From Chthoniobacterales bacterium (GTDB lineage Bacteria; Verrucomicrobiota; Verrucomicrobiia; Chthoniobacterales; UBA10450): a DNA stretch of 9,816 nucleotides. The stretch covers positions 1-9,816 of the forward strand of contig JACCZQ010000351.1 of NCBI GenBank assembly GCA_013695905.1. The letters run 5' to 3'. Positions 1 to 6,386 of the stretch are shown one piece after another. The position numbers and the translations under genes were made by a program. Numbering within the stretch: the first letter of the stretch is position 1; the number at the start of each line of letters is the position of its first letter. The notes below the pieces were generated by a model, which saw only the letters and a list, made by a program, of their open reading frames with translations, was not told the origin of the DNA and did no database searches.

Positions 1-152
1 TCCGGCTGAAACCAGCGGGCGGCGTTCATCGCCAGCCGGCTATCGTGCTCCTCCTTGATCAGGTAGTGGCCGCTGCTCTCCAGCGCATCGCGGAGGGCTG
101 CAGAAAGAGTGGGCTGGTGGTCCAGAAGGAGAATCTTCTTCAAAAAAGTCAT
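1..152 (-). CDS. Response regulator receiver domain, N-terminal part (3' end outside window)
   Basis: The minus strand reads an uninterrupted 50 codons from ATG at 152 to the window edge, starting MTFLKKILLLDHQPTLSAAL. A short hydrophobic beta strand (KKILLLD) followed by an acidic residue and a helix (PTLSAALRDALESSG) is the first beta-alpha unit of a CheY-like receiver. The region ending ARWFQP stands where 'xxPDLVLLD' with the phospho-acceptor aspartate normally follows, but that residue lies beyond the edge. The second acidic residue of the usual DD pair is replaced by His (LDHQP). The output domain is not visible, so the regulated process cannot be named. No convincing ribosome binding site precedes the ATG. 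A sigma-54-like element and an isolated TATAAT lie 20-41 nt upstream. Confidence 0.7.
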   Translation of the reverse strand, partial: MTFLKKILLLDHQPTLSAALRDALESSGHYLIKEEHDSRLAMNAARWFQP

Positions 153-171
153 CGCGGGGGGGATTCTGGAA

Positions 172-193
172 ATTATAAGCATCAGGTGTGCCA
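172..193 (-). promoter_or_regulatory. Candidate sigma-54 (-24/-12) promoter with overlapping TATAAT
   Basis: Read on the minus strand, 193 to 178 is TGGCACACCTGATGCT. Against the RpoN consensus TGGCACG-N4-TTGCW it has GG and GC exactly 10 nt apart and mismatches only at the seventh base and at the first T of TTGC. Transcription would begin near 166, about 14 nt before the response regulator ATG. Immediately downstream (177-172) is a perfect TATAAT, but no -35 hexamer is found at 16-18 nt, so a sigma-70 promoter is less well supported. Nothing here shows that the organism has RpoN or an upstream activator site. Confidence 0.4.
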
Positions 194-242
194 CGCCCGG
201 ATGCTGAATATCCCCCGACCGCCCCGTGAGAGGGGTGCCGAT

Positions 243-458
243 CTAAGTGTCGCGTCCGTTTTTAACAACAACGGGAACGACGTGCGCGGCGATGATGAAC
301 CCGCCGATGAGCACGTTGTCGCCGGTCTCCACCTTCATCCGCGTGGAGATATTGACCGCGCTGGAGACCGCCTGCGCCGCCGCCGTTGCGGTCAGCAACG
401 TGCCAAACAGCACCACCGCGACGAGCTGCACCCACCATGTCTGACGAAGTGATTTCAT
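243..458 (-). CDS. Small secreted protein, truncated NISTR/GGFI-type domain
   Basis: This is a 71-residue protein. Residues 1-30 form a signal peptide: basic start MKSLRQTW, hydrophobic core LVAVVLFGTLLTATAAA, and a likely cut after AQA. The mature part is only about 41 residues and contains NISTRMKVETGDNVLIGGFI. That motif recurs in large exported verrucomicrobial proteins, where it is normally followed by a conserved VxVRAxGPSL segment. Here the chain ends with VVPVVVKNGRDT instead, so the domain is cut short. A GAGG ribosome binding site (469-472) lies 10 nt before ATG 458. It can pair with CCTC at 477-480 in a small hairpin. A longer in-frame start at 596 lacks a signal peptide and was not used. 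It could be a functional mini-protein or the remnant of a longer gene. The specific role is unknown. Confidence 0.55.
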   Translation of the reverse strand: MKSLRQTWWVQLVAVVLFGTLLTATAAAQAVSSAVNISTRMKVETGDNVLIGGFIIAAHVVPVVVKNGRDT

Positions 459-642
459 CGCGCCGGAACCTCGTTTGAGGAGATCAGGCCGAGGCGAAAA
501 TGGCAATCTTCGCGGCTGGACATTCTCGGCACGAATCGGGACATGCCGCAGCAGCTCACCCGCTGCCGGCGCGGAGGAGGTGCGGGAGAAGTCCACTTTG
601 TTCAGCGCCAGCCGTATGCTTTATTGCTGGTTCGCTGTTTCT

Positions 643-969
643 ATGCCTGCACCCGCGAAAAATCCTACTCCGGAACTCAATTTCGAAGCCGCCATGGACC
701 GTCTCGAGTCCATCGTGGACGAAATGGAGGACGGCAAAATGATGCTGGAGGATCTGATCGTCCGCTACGAGGAAGGCATGAAGCTGGTAAAAATCTGCCA
801 GGAACGGCTGGCCAGCGCGGAGCAACGTATAGAGATCATCACCCGGAATCATGCCGGCAAAGCGGTCGTGAAGGATTTTGAACCAAACGCGGAGGCGCCC
901 GGCCGAGCAGCACCAGCGGCACCGCCAGCAAAGGGAGAAAGAGAAAAAGATGAAGTCAGCCTCTTCTGA
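643..969 (+). CDS. xseB: Exodeoxyribonuclease VII small subunit
   Basis: The product is a 108-residue protein. XseB binds the large subunit XseA in the cytoplasm to form exonuclease VII, which degrades single-stranded DNA to oligonucleotides. Residues 13-67 carry the family signature: NFEAAMDRLESIVDEMEDGK, then LEDLIVRYEEGMKLVKIC and a coiled-coil ERLASAEQRIEII. Known XseB proteins are about 80 residues; here a 35-residue Ala/Pro/Glu-rich tail is added, ending DEVSLF. The start at 643 was chosen because it leaves the usual short lead before NFE. ATG 616 would add nine residues (MLYCWFAVS), and neither start has a clear ribosome binding site. The tail overlaps the start of dxs by 20 nt, so the two are probably one transcript. 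xseA is not in the window. Confidence 0.9.
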   Translation: MPAPAKNPTPELNFEAAMDRLESIVDEMEDGKMMLEDLIVRYEEGMKLVKICQERLASAEQRIEIITRNHAGKAVVKDFEPNAEAPGRAAPAAPPAKGEREKDEVSLF

Positions 970-2872
970 GACGCCAGCGAACGTTCAGTTCCTGCCCTCC
1001 ATCAATGGACCGGCGGATATAAAAAAGCTGCGTGAGCAGGACCTGCCGCAGCTGGCGCAGGAGGTTCGCACGGAGCTGATTCGCGTCCTCTCGGAAACCG
1101 GCGGGCATCTCGGGCCGAACCTCGGAGTTGTGGAATTGACGATCGCGCTGCATCGGGTGTTCAGCACGCCGAAGGACAAGTTCGTGTTCGACGTGAGCCA
1201 CCAGGGTTATGTCCACAAAATGTTCACCGGACGGCGGGATCGGATCGCGACGATGCGCCAGTACGAAGGGCTGAACGGATTCCTGCTCCGCACCGAGAGC
1301 GAGCATGACTGCTACGGCGCGGGGCACGCCGGCACTGCTCTGTCGGCTGCACTCGGCATGGCGGTCGGTCGCGACCTGCGCGGCACGAATGAACATATCA
1401 TCGCTGTCGCCGGCGATGCGGCGTTCACCTGCGGAATCAGCTACGAGGCGCTGAACAACGCCAAATCGCAGACGAAACGGTTCATCGTGGTGCTGAACGA
1501 CAACGAGTGGTCGATCGCGAAAAATGTGGGCGCGATCGCCTCTTACCTGAACAACATCGTCGCGAACCCCACCTACGCCGGATTACACGACAAGGCGCGG
1601 CGCTTCGTCGAAGCGATCGCCGGCAAATCCGCGGTGAACTTCGCGCACAAGGTCGAAGAAGGTGTGAAAGGTCTGCTCGTGCCGAGCGTGATCTTCGAAG
1701 AGCTGGGGATGCGTTACTACGGCCCGATCGATGGACACGACATCCCGCTGCTCACCCGCACGTTCGAGTTTTTAAAGACGCAGGACGAGCCGGTGCTGCT
1801 CCACATCCTCACCAAGAAGGGCAAAGGCTACGAACCTGCCATCGCCAAGCCGGACAAATTTCACGGTCTCGGCAAATTTGCGGCCGATACCGGCGAAACC
1901 GCACCTGCCGGATCGCCCACCTATTCAGAATACCTCGGCAAGACGCTGGCGAAGTTCGCCGAATCGAACAAGAACATCGTGGCCATCACCGCAGCGATGC
2001 CGAGCGGCACCGGGCTGGGATTCTTCCAGGCGGCGCATCCGGATCGTTACTTTGATGTCGGCATCGCCGAGGAGCACGCGGCGCTCTTCGCCTGCGGGAT
2101 GGCCACGCAGGGGCTGAAGCCGTTCCTTACCATTTACTCGACCTTCATGCAACGCGCCTACGACATGATCATTCATGACATCGCGCTGCAGAACCTGAAC
2201 GTCGCCCTCTGCATGGACCGCGCCGGCCTCAGCGGCGACGACGGTCCGACCCACCACGGCCTCTTTGACATCGGCTACCTGCGGCACGTGCCGAACATCG
2301 TGCACATGCAGCCGAAGGATGAGGACGAGTTCGTGGATATGCTCTGGACGATGGCGAACCACACCGGCCCGATCGCCATCCGTTACCCGCGTGGCGCAGG
2401 CACCGGTGCGGTGCCGAAGGGAAGCCCGAAGATCCTCGAGATCGGCAAAGCCGAGGTGGTGCAGCACGGCCGCGACGTGGCGATTTTCGGCCTCGGCAAC
2501 ATGTTTGAAGTCGCCGTCGAAGCCGGCCGCAAACTGGAGGAGCACGGCTACTCCGTCGCGCTGATCAACCCGCGCTGGATCAAGCCACTCGATACCGGCA
2601 CCCTCGAGTTTTTCGCCCGTGGCTCGGAAGTCATCTGCACCCTGGAGGATCACGTGCTGCACAACGGTTTCGGCGCCGCCGTCATGGAGCACCTGCACAC
2701 GCAGATGATCCATACGCCGGTGGTGCGGATTGGCTGGCCCGATCAGTTCATCGAGCACGGCACCATCCCGATCCTGCGGAAGAAGCACGGCATTACCGCC
2801 GATGCCCTGGTCGAGAAGGTGCTGGCGCTGCGGCCGAAGAAAAGCCAGCAGGTGCAGCCAAGTGCGGCGTGA
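950..2872 (+). CDS. dxs: 1-deoxy-D-xylulose-5-phosphate synthase
   Basis: This 640-residue cytoplasmic, thiamine-diphosphate-dependent enzyme condenses pyruvate and glyceraldehyde 3-phosphate to DXP. DXP feeds the MEP isoprenoid pathway and thiamine and pyridoxal phosphate synthesis. Length and order fit the family. GHLGPNLGVVELT is at 52-64 and DVSHQGYVHK at 81-90. The TPP site is GDA at 155-157 with LNDNEWS at 182-188, and GPIDGHD is at 258-264. The catalytic Glu is E374 in IAEEHA, with YSTFMQRAYD at 396-405, DRAG at 423, THHG at 434 and RYPRG at 478-482. The C-terminal transketolase-like domain covers about 500-625. The usual GDG of the TPP motif is GDA here. Start 950 is preceded by AGGGAG (932-937) inside xseB; the extra 24 in-frame codons upstream encode only Arg/Gln-rich sequence. 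ispA, often between xseB and dxs, is absent. Confidence 0.96.
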   Translation: MKSASSETPANVQFLPSINGPADIKKLREQDLPQLAQEVRTELIRVLSETGGHLGPNLGVVELTIALHRVFSTPKDKFVFDVSHQGYVHKMFTGRRDRIATMRQYEGLNGFLLRTESEHDCYGAGHAGTALSAALGMAVGRDLRGTNEHIIAVAGDAAFTCGISYEALNNAKSQTKRFIVVLNDNEWSIAKNVGAIASYLNNIVANPTYAGLHDKARRFVEAIAGKSAVNFAHKVEEGVKGLLVPSVIFEELGMRYYGPIDGHDIPLLTRTFEFLKTQDEPVLLHILTKKGKGYEPAIAKPDKFHGLGKFAADTGETAPAGSPTYSEYLGKTLAKFAESNKNIVAITAAMPSGTGLGFFQAAHPDRYFDVGIAEEHAALFACGMATQGLKPFLTIYSTFMQRAYDMIIHDIALQNLNVALCMDRAGLSGDDGPTHHGLFDIGYLRHVPNIVHMQPKDEDEFVDMLWTMANHTGPIAIRYPRGAGTGAVPKGSPKILEIGKAEVVQHGRDVAIFGLGNMFEVAVEAGRKLEEHGYSVALINPRWIKPLDTGTLEFFARGSEVICTLEDHVLHNGFGAAVMEHLHTQMIHTPVVRIGWPDQFIEHGTIPILRKKHGITADALVEKVLALRPKKSQQVQPSAA

Positions 2873-3061
2873 GCGAAACGCTTGGGAGCGAGGCGACACA
2901 CACCTGCTCTGACGTCGCGAGCCCGGCCTGGCACGAGGACGAAATTGCGGCTCGCCGAACGCGCGGTGACGGAAGGACGAGCGCACTTCTACGACTGGGG
3001 CGAAGCAAAGCAGCGCCTCTTGTGCGCGGCCAAGGAAGCAGGGTTTCAGTTAGATCGTTAA
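2869..3061 (+). pseudogene. Relic of addiction-module antitoxin (PF09720-like), frameshifted
   Basis: The GTG at 2869 overlaps the dxs stop (GTGA) and opens a frame that reads SPAWHEDE at 2920-2943, then loses sense. The next frame continues with LRLAERAVTEGRAHFYDWGE and AKQRLLCAAKEA to a TAA at 3059-3061. Removing one A from the AAA run at 2942-2944 joins the two into one 63-residue product. The pattern SP-W-(basic/acidic helix)-G-x-x-x-x-DW-x-x-AK-x-x-L matches my knowledge of small 'putative addiction module' antitoxins. Their usual N-terminal helix (LPxxERLxLVxxLW) is missing, so this looks like a decayed C-terminal half. No RelE/ParE-type toxin gene lies beside it. The extra A could also be a sequencing error. 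Confidence 0.5.
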
Positions 3062-3279
3062 GCCAACGTCGCCGCCTCCCACTCGTCCATCCACCGCTGC
3101 TCATCAGGGTTCGTGTTTAGAAGGAGCTGATACGTCTCGGCCGCTCGTCGGAATGACTGCGCCCGCGCATCGCGCAGCAGCGCCTCACGCACGTATTCCT
3201 TCAATGTCTGATCAGCGCGCATGCACTCGCTGATCATGCTGATTACCTCTTCGTCGAGCTGGACACTGGTCTCCTTCAT
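3058..3279 (-). CDS. Ribbon-helix-helix / MazE-like orphan antitoxin
   Basis: The product is 73 residues. KETSVQLDEEVISMISECM followed by LKEYVREALLRDARAQ looks like the beta strand, helix, helix order of a ribbon-helix-helix DNA-binding domain (about residues 2-42). The acidic tail NPDEQRWMDEWEAATLA resembles the toxin-binding tail of MazE-type antitoxins. No toxin reading frame follows, because its stop shares TTAA (3058-3061) with the convergent antitoxin relic. ATG 3279 was chosen because the 21 extra in-frame codons up to 3342 would run into the divergent ABC gene. There is no ribosome binding site, but TATACT at 3293-3288 (minus strand) would start transcription 1-2 nt before the ATG, so the message may be nearly leaderless. 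Family placement is by pattern only. Confidence 0.6.
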   Translation of the reverse strand: MKETSVQLDEEVISMISECMRADQTLKEYVREALLRDARAQSFRRAAETYQLLLNTNPDEQRWMDEWEAATLA

Positions 3280-3313
3280 GTGGGTCGAGTATACGTGAGA
3301 CTTCTTTGCAGCT

Positions 3314-4351
3314 ATGAGCGTCATTGAAACACGGGGCCTCACGAAGGTCTACCGCACTTACAAAAAGGAAGGTGGGCTGCGCGGTGCGCTGAAGGGGCTG
3401 GTGCATCGAAAGTATGACCAGACACGGGCAGCGGATGACGTGTCGTTCACGATCGAGGAAGGGGAGCTGGTTGGCTTTCTCGGGCCGAACGGCGCCGGCA
3501 AAACCACGGTGCTGAAGATGCTCTCGGGGTTGCTCAATCCGACGGCGGGCGAGGCGCGGGTGCTTGGCTTCGTCCCGTGGGAGCGGCGCAATGAAATGAA
3601 GCGGCAGTTCGCGCTGCTCATGGGACAGAAGAATGCCCTCTGGTGGGATTTGCCCGCGCAGGAATCGCTGGAGCTGAACCGCGCCATCTATGGCATCGAG
3701 CGCGCGCGCTTCCGGCAGGTCGTCGGCGGCCTCGGTGAGCTGCTCGAGGTGCAGGATAAGATGAACGTGATGGTGCGCGAGCTGTCGTTAGGCGAACGCA
3801 TGAAGATGGAGCTCATCTCGGCGCTCCTCCACGAGCCGCGGGTGCTGTTCCTCGACGAACCTACCATCGGCCTCGATGTCGTGAGCCAGAAGCGGGTGCG
3901 CGAATTCCTCCGTGTTTATAACCGGGAGCACCAGATCGTCACGATGCTGACGAGCCATTACATGCAGGACATCGAAGAGCTGTGTCACCGCGTGATTATC
4001 ATCGATCACGGGAAGATTTTCTTCGATGGGCCGCTCTCGCAGATCATCGACCGCTTCTCCGGTTACAAAATTCTGAGTCTCACCTTCGAGGATCGCGTGG
4101 CGCGGGATTTCTCCGCCTTTGGCGAGGTGATCGAGCAAACCGACGCGTCGGTGCGCCTGAAGGTGCCGCGCGCGAAAGTGACCGAGACCTGCCGCCAGCT
4201 GCTGGAGAACTGTAAGGTCACCGATATCAACGTGCAGGAGCTGCCCGTCGAGGAAGTGATCCGGCAGCTCTTCGGCGAGAGAAGCGTCCTCTCCGCCGCC
4301 GCCCAGCAAACCCTGGTGAGCGACGCCGCCGCGCCGACGACGCACGCTTAG
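3314..4351 (+). CDS. ABC-2 type exporter ATP-binding protein (COG4586-like), no permease partner
   Basis: This 345-residue cytoplasmic ATPase should power an ABC-2 type exporter of unknown substrate. Walker A GPNGAGKTT is at 57-65, the Q-loop MGQ at 103-105, and the signature LSLGE at 157-161 in place of LSGGQ. Walker B VLFLDE is at 177-182, the D-loop IGLD at 185-188, and the switch His at 215 (TSHYMQD). The insert KEGGLRGALKGLVHRKYDQT near 18-37 and a C-terminal domain of about 95 residues are typical of the COG4586 group. Members usually sit next to two ABC-2 membrane subunits. Here no membrane subunit follows, as the next gene is convergent and its stop overlaps (TTAG, 4348-4351). The start codons of this gene and the divergent antitoxin are separated by 34 nt. 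No clear ribosome binding site is seen. Confidence 0.9.
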   Translation: MSVIETRGLTKVYRTYKKEGGLRGALKGLVHRKYDQTRAADDVSFTIEEGELVGFLGPNGAGKTTVLKMLSGLLNPTAGEARVLGFVPWERRNEMKRQFALLMGQKNALWWDLPAQESLELNRAIYGIERARFRQVVGGLGELLEVQDKMNVMVRELSLGERMKMELISALLHEPRVLFLDEPTIGLDVVSQKRVREFLRVYNREHQIVTMLTSHYMQDIEELCHRVIIIDHGKIFFDGPLSQIIDRFSGYKILSLTFEDRVARDFSAFGEVIEQTDASVRLKVPRAKVTETCRQLLENCKVTDINVQELPVEEVIRQLFGERSVLSAAAQQTLVSDAAAPTTHA

Positions 4352-4638
4352 CGCTTCTGGAGCGCCTGCTTGAGATCGTGCACGTAGGCTGGATTAATCT
4401 CGAACGTGGTGACCGGCATCTCTGCCATCTCGACCTGGTCGTAGAACGGCACCGTCTCGACAAAGCCGGCGGACATCAGGCTGTTCAGCACGTCAGTGGT
4501 GTCTTCGGGATCCATCCGGGTGTAATCCAGGATCTCCGCGCCGGCCATGGCTTCAGTGAAGCCGATGGCACGGACCACTGTCGCCTCTCGGCCGGTTAAT
4601 TTGATATTCCGCATGCCGATTTCAGGAGCAGCTTCCAT
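4348..4638 (-). CDS. Small winged-helix-like protein, conserved hypothetical
   Basis: This 96-residue protein cannot be assigned a named family. Its secondary-structure pattern suggests a winged helix: helix KLTGREATVVRAIG (13-26), helix AGAEILDYTR (32-41), and possible recognition helix DPEDTTDVLNSLMSAG (43-58). A wing-like segment follows (FVETVPFYD to TTFEINP, 59-83), then a last helix AYVHDLKQALQKR (84-96). It is the last gene of a probable operon, 27 nt after the SDR gene and behind scpA. ATG 4638 gives the longest product; ATG 4614 (MRNIKLT) is an alternative, and neither has a good ribosome binding site. A DNA-binding or partner-binding role beside ScpA is possible but unproven. It is too short to be ScpB. 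Confidence 0.7.
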   Translation of the reverse strand: MEAAPEIGMRNIKLTGREATVVRAIGFTEAMAGAEILDYTRMDPEDTTDVLNSLMSAGFVETVPFYDQVEMAEMPVTTFEINPAYVHDLKQALQKR

Positions 4639-4665
4639 ACCGGAGCTGTGGATGGCCCCCCCGGG

Positions 4666-5550
4666 CTACGCGCCGAGCTGCTCCAGGCCGGGCAACACGC
4701 TCTCCCGCATTCCGCTCTCAAACGTCGGGTAGCGCGGCTGCCAGCCGGCGGCTTGAAGTCGTGCACTGCTGACCCGTTTGCTGCTGTTCCCGCGCTTGCG
4801 TTCGACAGGCGAATCACTCACCGCCGGCATCGGCTTCCCGAGTTGCGCCGCGAGCCACGCGTAGCAATCGCGGTCGGTGCGCGGGTTGTTATCCGAGACA
4901 TTGCAGATGCGATCAGTCGCCGGTGCAGAGCCGCCGCCGGCCGTGCGCTGCGCCACCAGCAGCAAGGCCGAGGCCACATCGTCCCGGTGCACCTGATTGA
5001 TGAAGCGCCTCCCGCTGGCGTCGAGCACCGCCGTGCCGGCGAGAAATTTCCGCAGAAGGGCGGACCGTCCCGGGCCGTAGATGCCGGCGAGCCGCAATAC
5101 AATCCCGCCACGTGCGAGCACCAGCTCCTCCGTTTCGCGCAAGACGCGGCCGGTCTCGCGCTCCGGCGCCGCCGCGCTCAGCTCCGTCACCCACTCGCCA
5201 CCCGTCTGCGCATACACACTCGTGCTGCTGGTGAAGATCGGCAGTGCCTCGGAAAAAGCGCTCGTGAGATTGCGCGCCCCCTCCAGATAAATGCGGCGGT
5301 AAGCGTCCGCTCCACCGCCGCGCGAGCTGACGGATTGAATCATCACATCGAACCTGCTCGCCGAAGCTGCCGCTGCGACAGCGTCGGCGCTCGTGATATC
5401 GACGGCGCGCACCCGAAAAGGCAACGCGCCCAGAGCTTCGGCCGATTGCGCGGAGGAGGTCCAGCCTTCCACCTCCCAGCCGTGCGCGTGGAAGAGCCGC
5501 GCCGTCGCCGCGCCTGCATACCCGCAGCCGGCGATGAGTATTCTCGCCAT
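4666..5550 (-). CDS. NAD(P)-dependent epimerase/dehydratase, YeeZ-like atypical SDR
   Basis: The product is 294 residues. The start MARILIAGCGYAGAATARLF is a Rossmann beta-alpha-beta with GxGYxG (8-13). SSTSVY (108-113), RLAGIYGPGR (153-162) and the NQVHRDDVASALLL segment (185-198) follow the order seen in E. coli YeeZ. The classical catalytic YxxxK is absent, because the Tyr of SSTSVY is not followed by Lys four residues on. This is known for atypical (a5) SDRs, so the reaction cannot be predicted. ATG 5550 was chosen because it puts the nucleotide fold at the very N-terminus; the 18 in-frame codons upstream run into scpA. It lies 13 nt after scpA and 27 nt before the winged-helix gene, so the three are probably co-transcribed. 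Confidence 0.85.
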   Translation of the reverse strand: MARILIAGCGYAGAATARLFHAHGWEVEGWTSSAQSAEALGALPFRVRAVDITSADAVAAAASASRFDVMIQSVSSRGGGADAYRRIYLEGARNLTSAFSEALPIFTSSTSVYAQTGGEWVTELSAAAPERETGRVLRETEELVLARGGIVLRLAGIYGPGRSALLRKFLAGTAVLDASGRRFINQVHRDDVASALLLVAQRTAGGGSAPATDRICNVSDNNPRTDRDCYAWLAAQLGKPMPAVSDSPVERKRGNSSKRVSSARLQAAGWQPRYPTFESGMRESVLPGLEQLGA

Positions 5551-5563
5551 CTTCAGTGGCCGC

Positions 5564-6292
5564 TCAGGAAGGAAAGGCGGCGAGCTCGATCTCCGCGAAC
5601 GCATCCGCCTGCGTCGCCCGCACCTGCCGCAGCCGGATCAGCTCTAGCAAGGCCAGGAAGGTGACGACGATCTCCACCCGGGACGCCATGCTGGCGAAGA
5701 GCTCGGAAAACCGGAGCGGCACTCCATCGCCGACACGCTGGAGGATCCATTCAATTTTATCCGAGACGGTGTAGTGCTCGCCGAACATCTCCTGCAGATC
5801 CTCTTTGGCGTCGAGGCGCTTGATGACATTCTGGAAGGCGTTGATGAGCTGGAAAATCCCGACCTCGCCCAAACGAAGCGGTGCGAACACAGCTTCCGGC
5901 GTTCCTGCGGGCTCGCGCACGTAAACCCGCTCCTGCTCCAGCTGCCGCACCTGCAACTGCGCGGCTGCTTCCTTGAATTTCTTGTACTCGATCAGCTGGC
6001 GGATGAGATCCCAGCGCGGATCATCTTCCTCTGCATCCTCCTCCGGCGGCTGTTGCTCGACGGGGAGCAGACTACGGCTCTTCAGATAGATAAGATTCGC
6101 CGCCATCACCACGAACTCGCCGGCGACATCGATGTTCAGCTCCTTGAACGCCTGCAGATATTCGAGGTATTGCCGCGTGATTCGCTCCAGCGAAATGTCG
6201 TAAATGTCGAGCTCGTCGCGTTTGATGAGGTAAAGCAGCAGGTCGAGCGGACCTTCGAAGATCTCGAGCTTAACCTGGTAGTCCGTTTCCAT
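5564..6292 (-). CDS. scpA: Segregation and condensation protein A (kleisin)
   Basis: This 242-residue protein matches the usual ScpA length. ScpA bridges the SMC ATPase heads with ScpB to form the chromosome condensin. The N-terminal domain has the hallmark VKLEIFEGPLDLLLYLIKRD (7-26), a helical segment DVAGEFVVMAANLIYLKSRS (55-74) and SLLPVE. An acidic linker follows (PEEDAEEDD, 83-91), then helices to about 190. The C-terminal winged helix contains SRVEIVVTFLALLELIRLRQ (204-223) and VRATQADAFAEIEL, which contacts the SMC cap. ATG 6292 was chosen because family members begin a few residues before FEGPLDL. The 68-codon upstream extension would cover its own promoter. scpB, often adjacent, is not in the window. 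It is the first gene of a likely three-gene operon. Confidence 0.95.
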   Translation of the reverse strand: METDYQVKLEIFEGPLDLLLYLIKRDELDIYDISLERITRQYLEYLQAFKELNIDVAGEFVVMAANLIYLKSRSLLPVEQQPPEEDAEEDDPRWDLIRQLIEYKKFKEAAAQLQVRQLEQERVYVREPAGTPEAVFAPLRLGEVGIFQLINAFQNVIKRLDAKEDLQEMFGEHYTVSDKIEWILQRVGDGVPLRFSELFASMASRVEIVVTFLALLELIRLRQVRATQADAFAEIELAAFPS

Positions 6293-6386
6293 TCGGCTGG
6301 TGAGTCTAACCGCGCCGCGCGCAAACTGGGCAGAAGTAAATTGTGCGACTGTCACGTTGGCAGCGCGCCGACGCGGAAGAGCAGCG

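Noticed and set aside
220..237. Hairpin CGCCCC/GGGGTG after the small secreted gene, as a terminator
   Set aside because: The stem is 6 bp with one wobble pair and no T-run follows on either strand.
475..642. N-terminal extension of xseB to ATG 475
   Set aside because: XseB proteins begin shortly before the NFEAAMDRLE motif; the extra 56 residues show no family pattern.
2872..2882. AGCG-AAA-CGCT hairpin directly after the dxs stop
   Set aside because: A 4-bp stem with a 3-nt loop and no T-run is too weak for a terminator.
1925..2986. A 353-codon open frame on the minus strand opposite dxs
   Set aside because: Dxs motifs are continuous on the plus strand. The antisense frame is rich in His/Arg/Val as expected from GC-rich codon mirroring and shows no family motif.
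4348..4638. The 96-residue winged-helix-like protein as ScpB
   Set aside because: ScpB is about twice as long with two winged helices, and no ScpB motif is visible.
4648..5664. A 338-codon open frame on the plus strand opposite the SDR gene
   Set aside because: It is Arg/Ala-rich with no motif, while the minus strand encodes a complete Rossmann protein.
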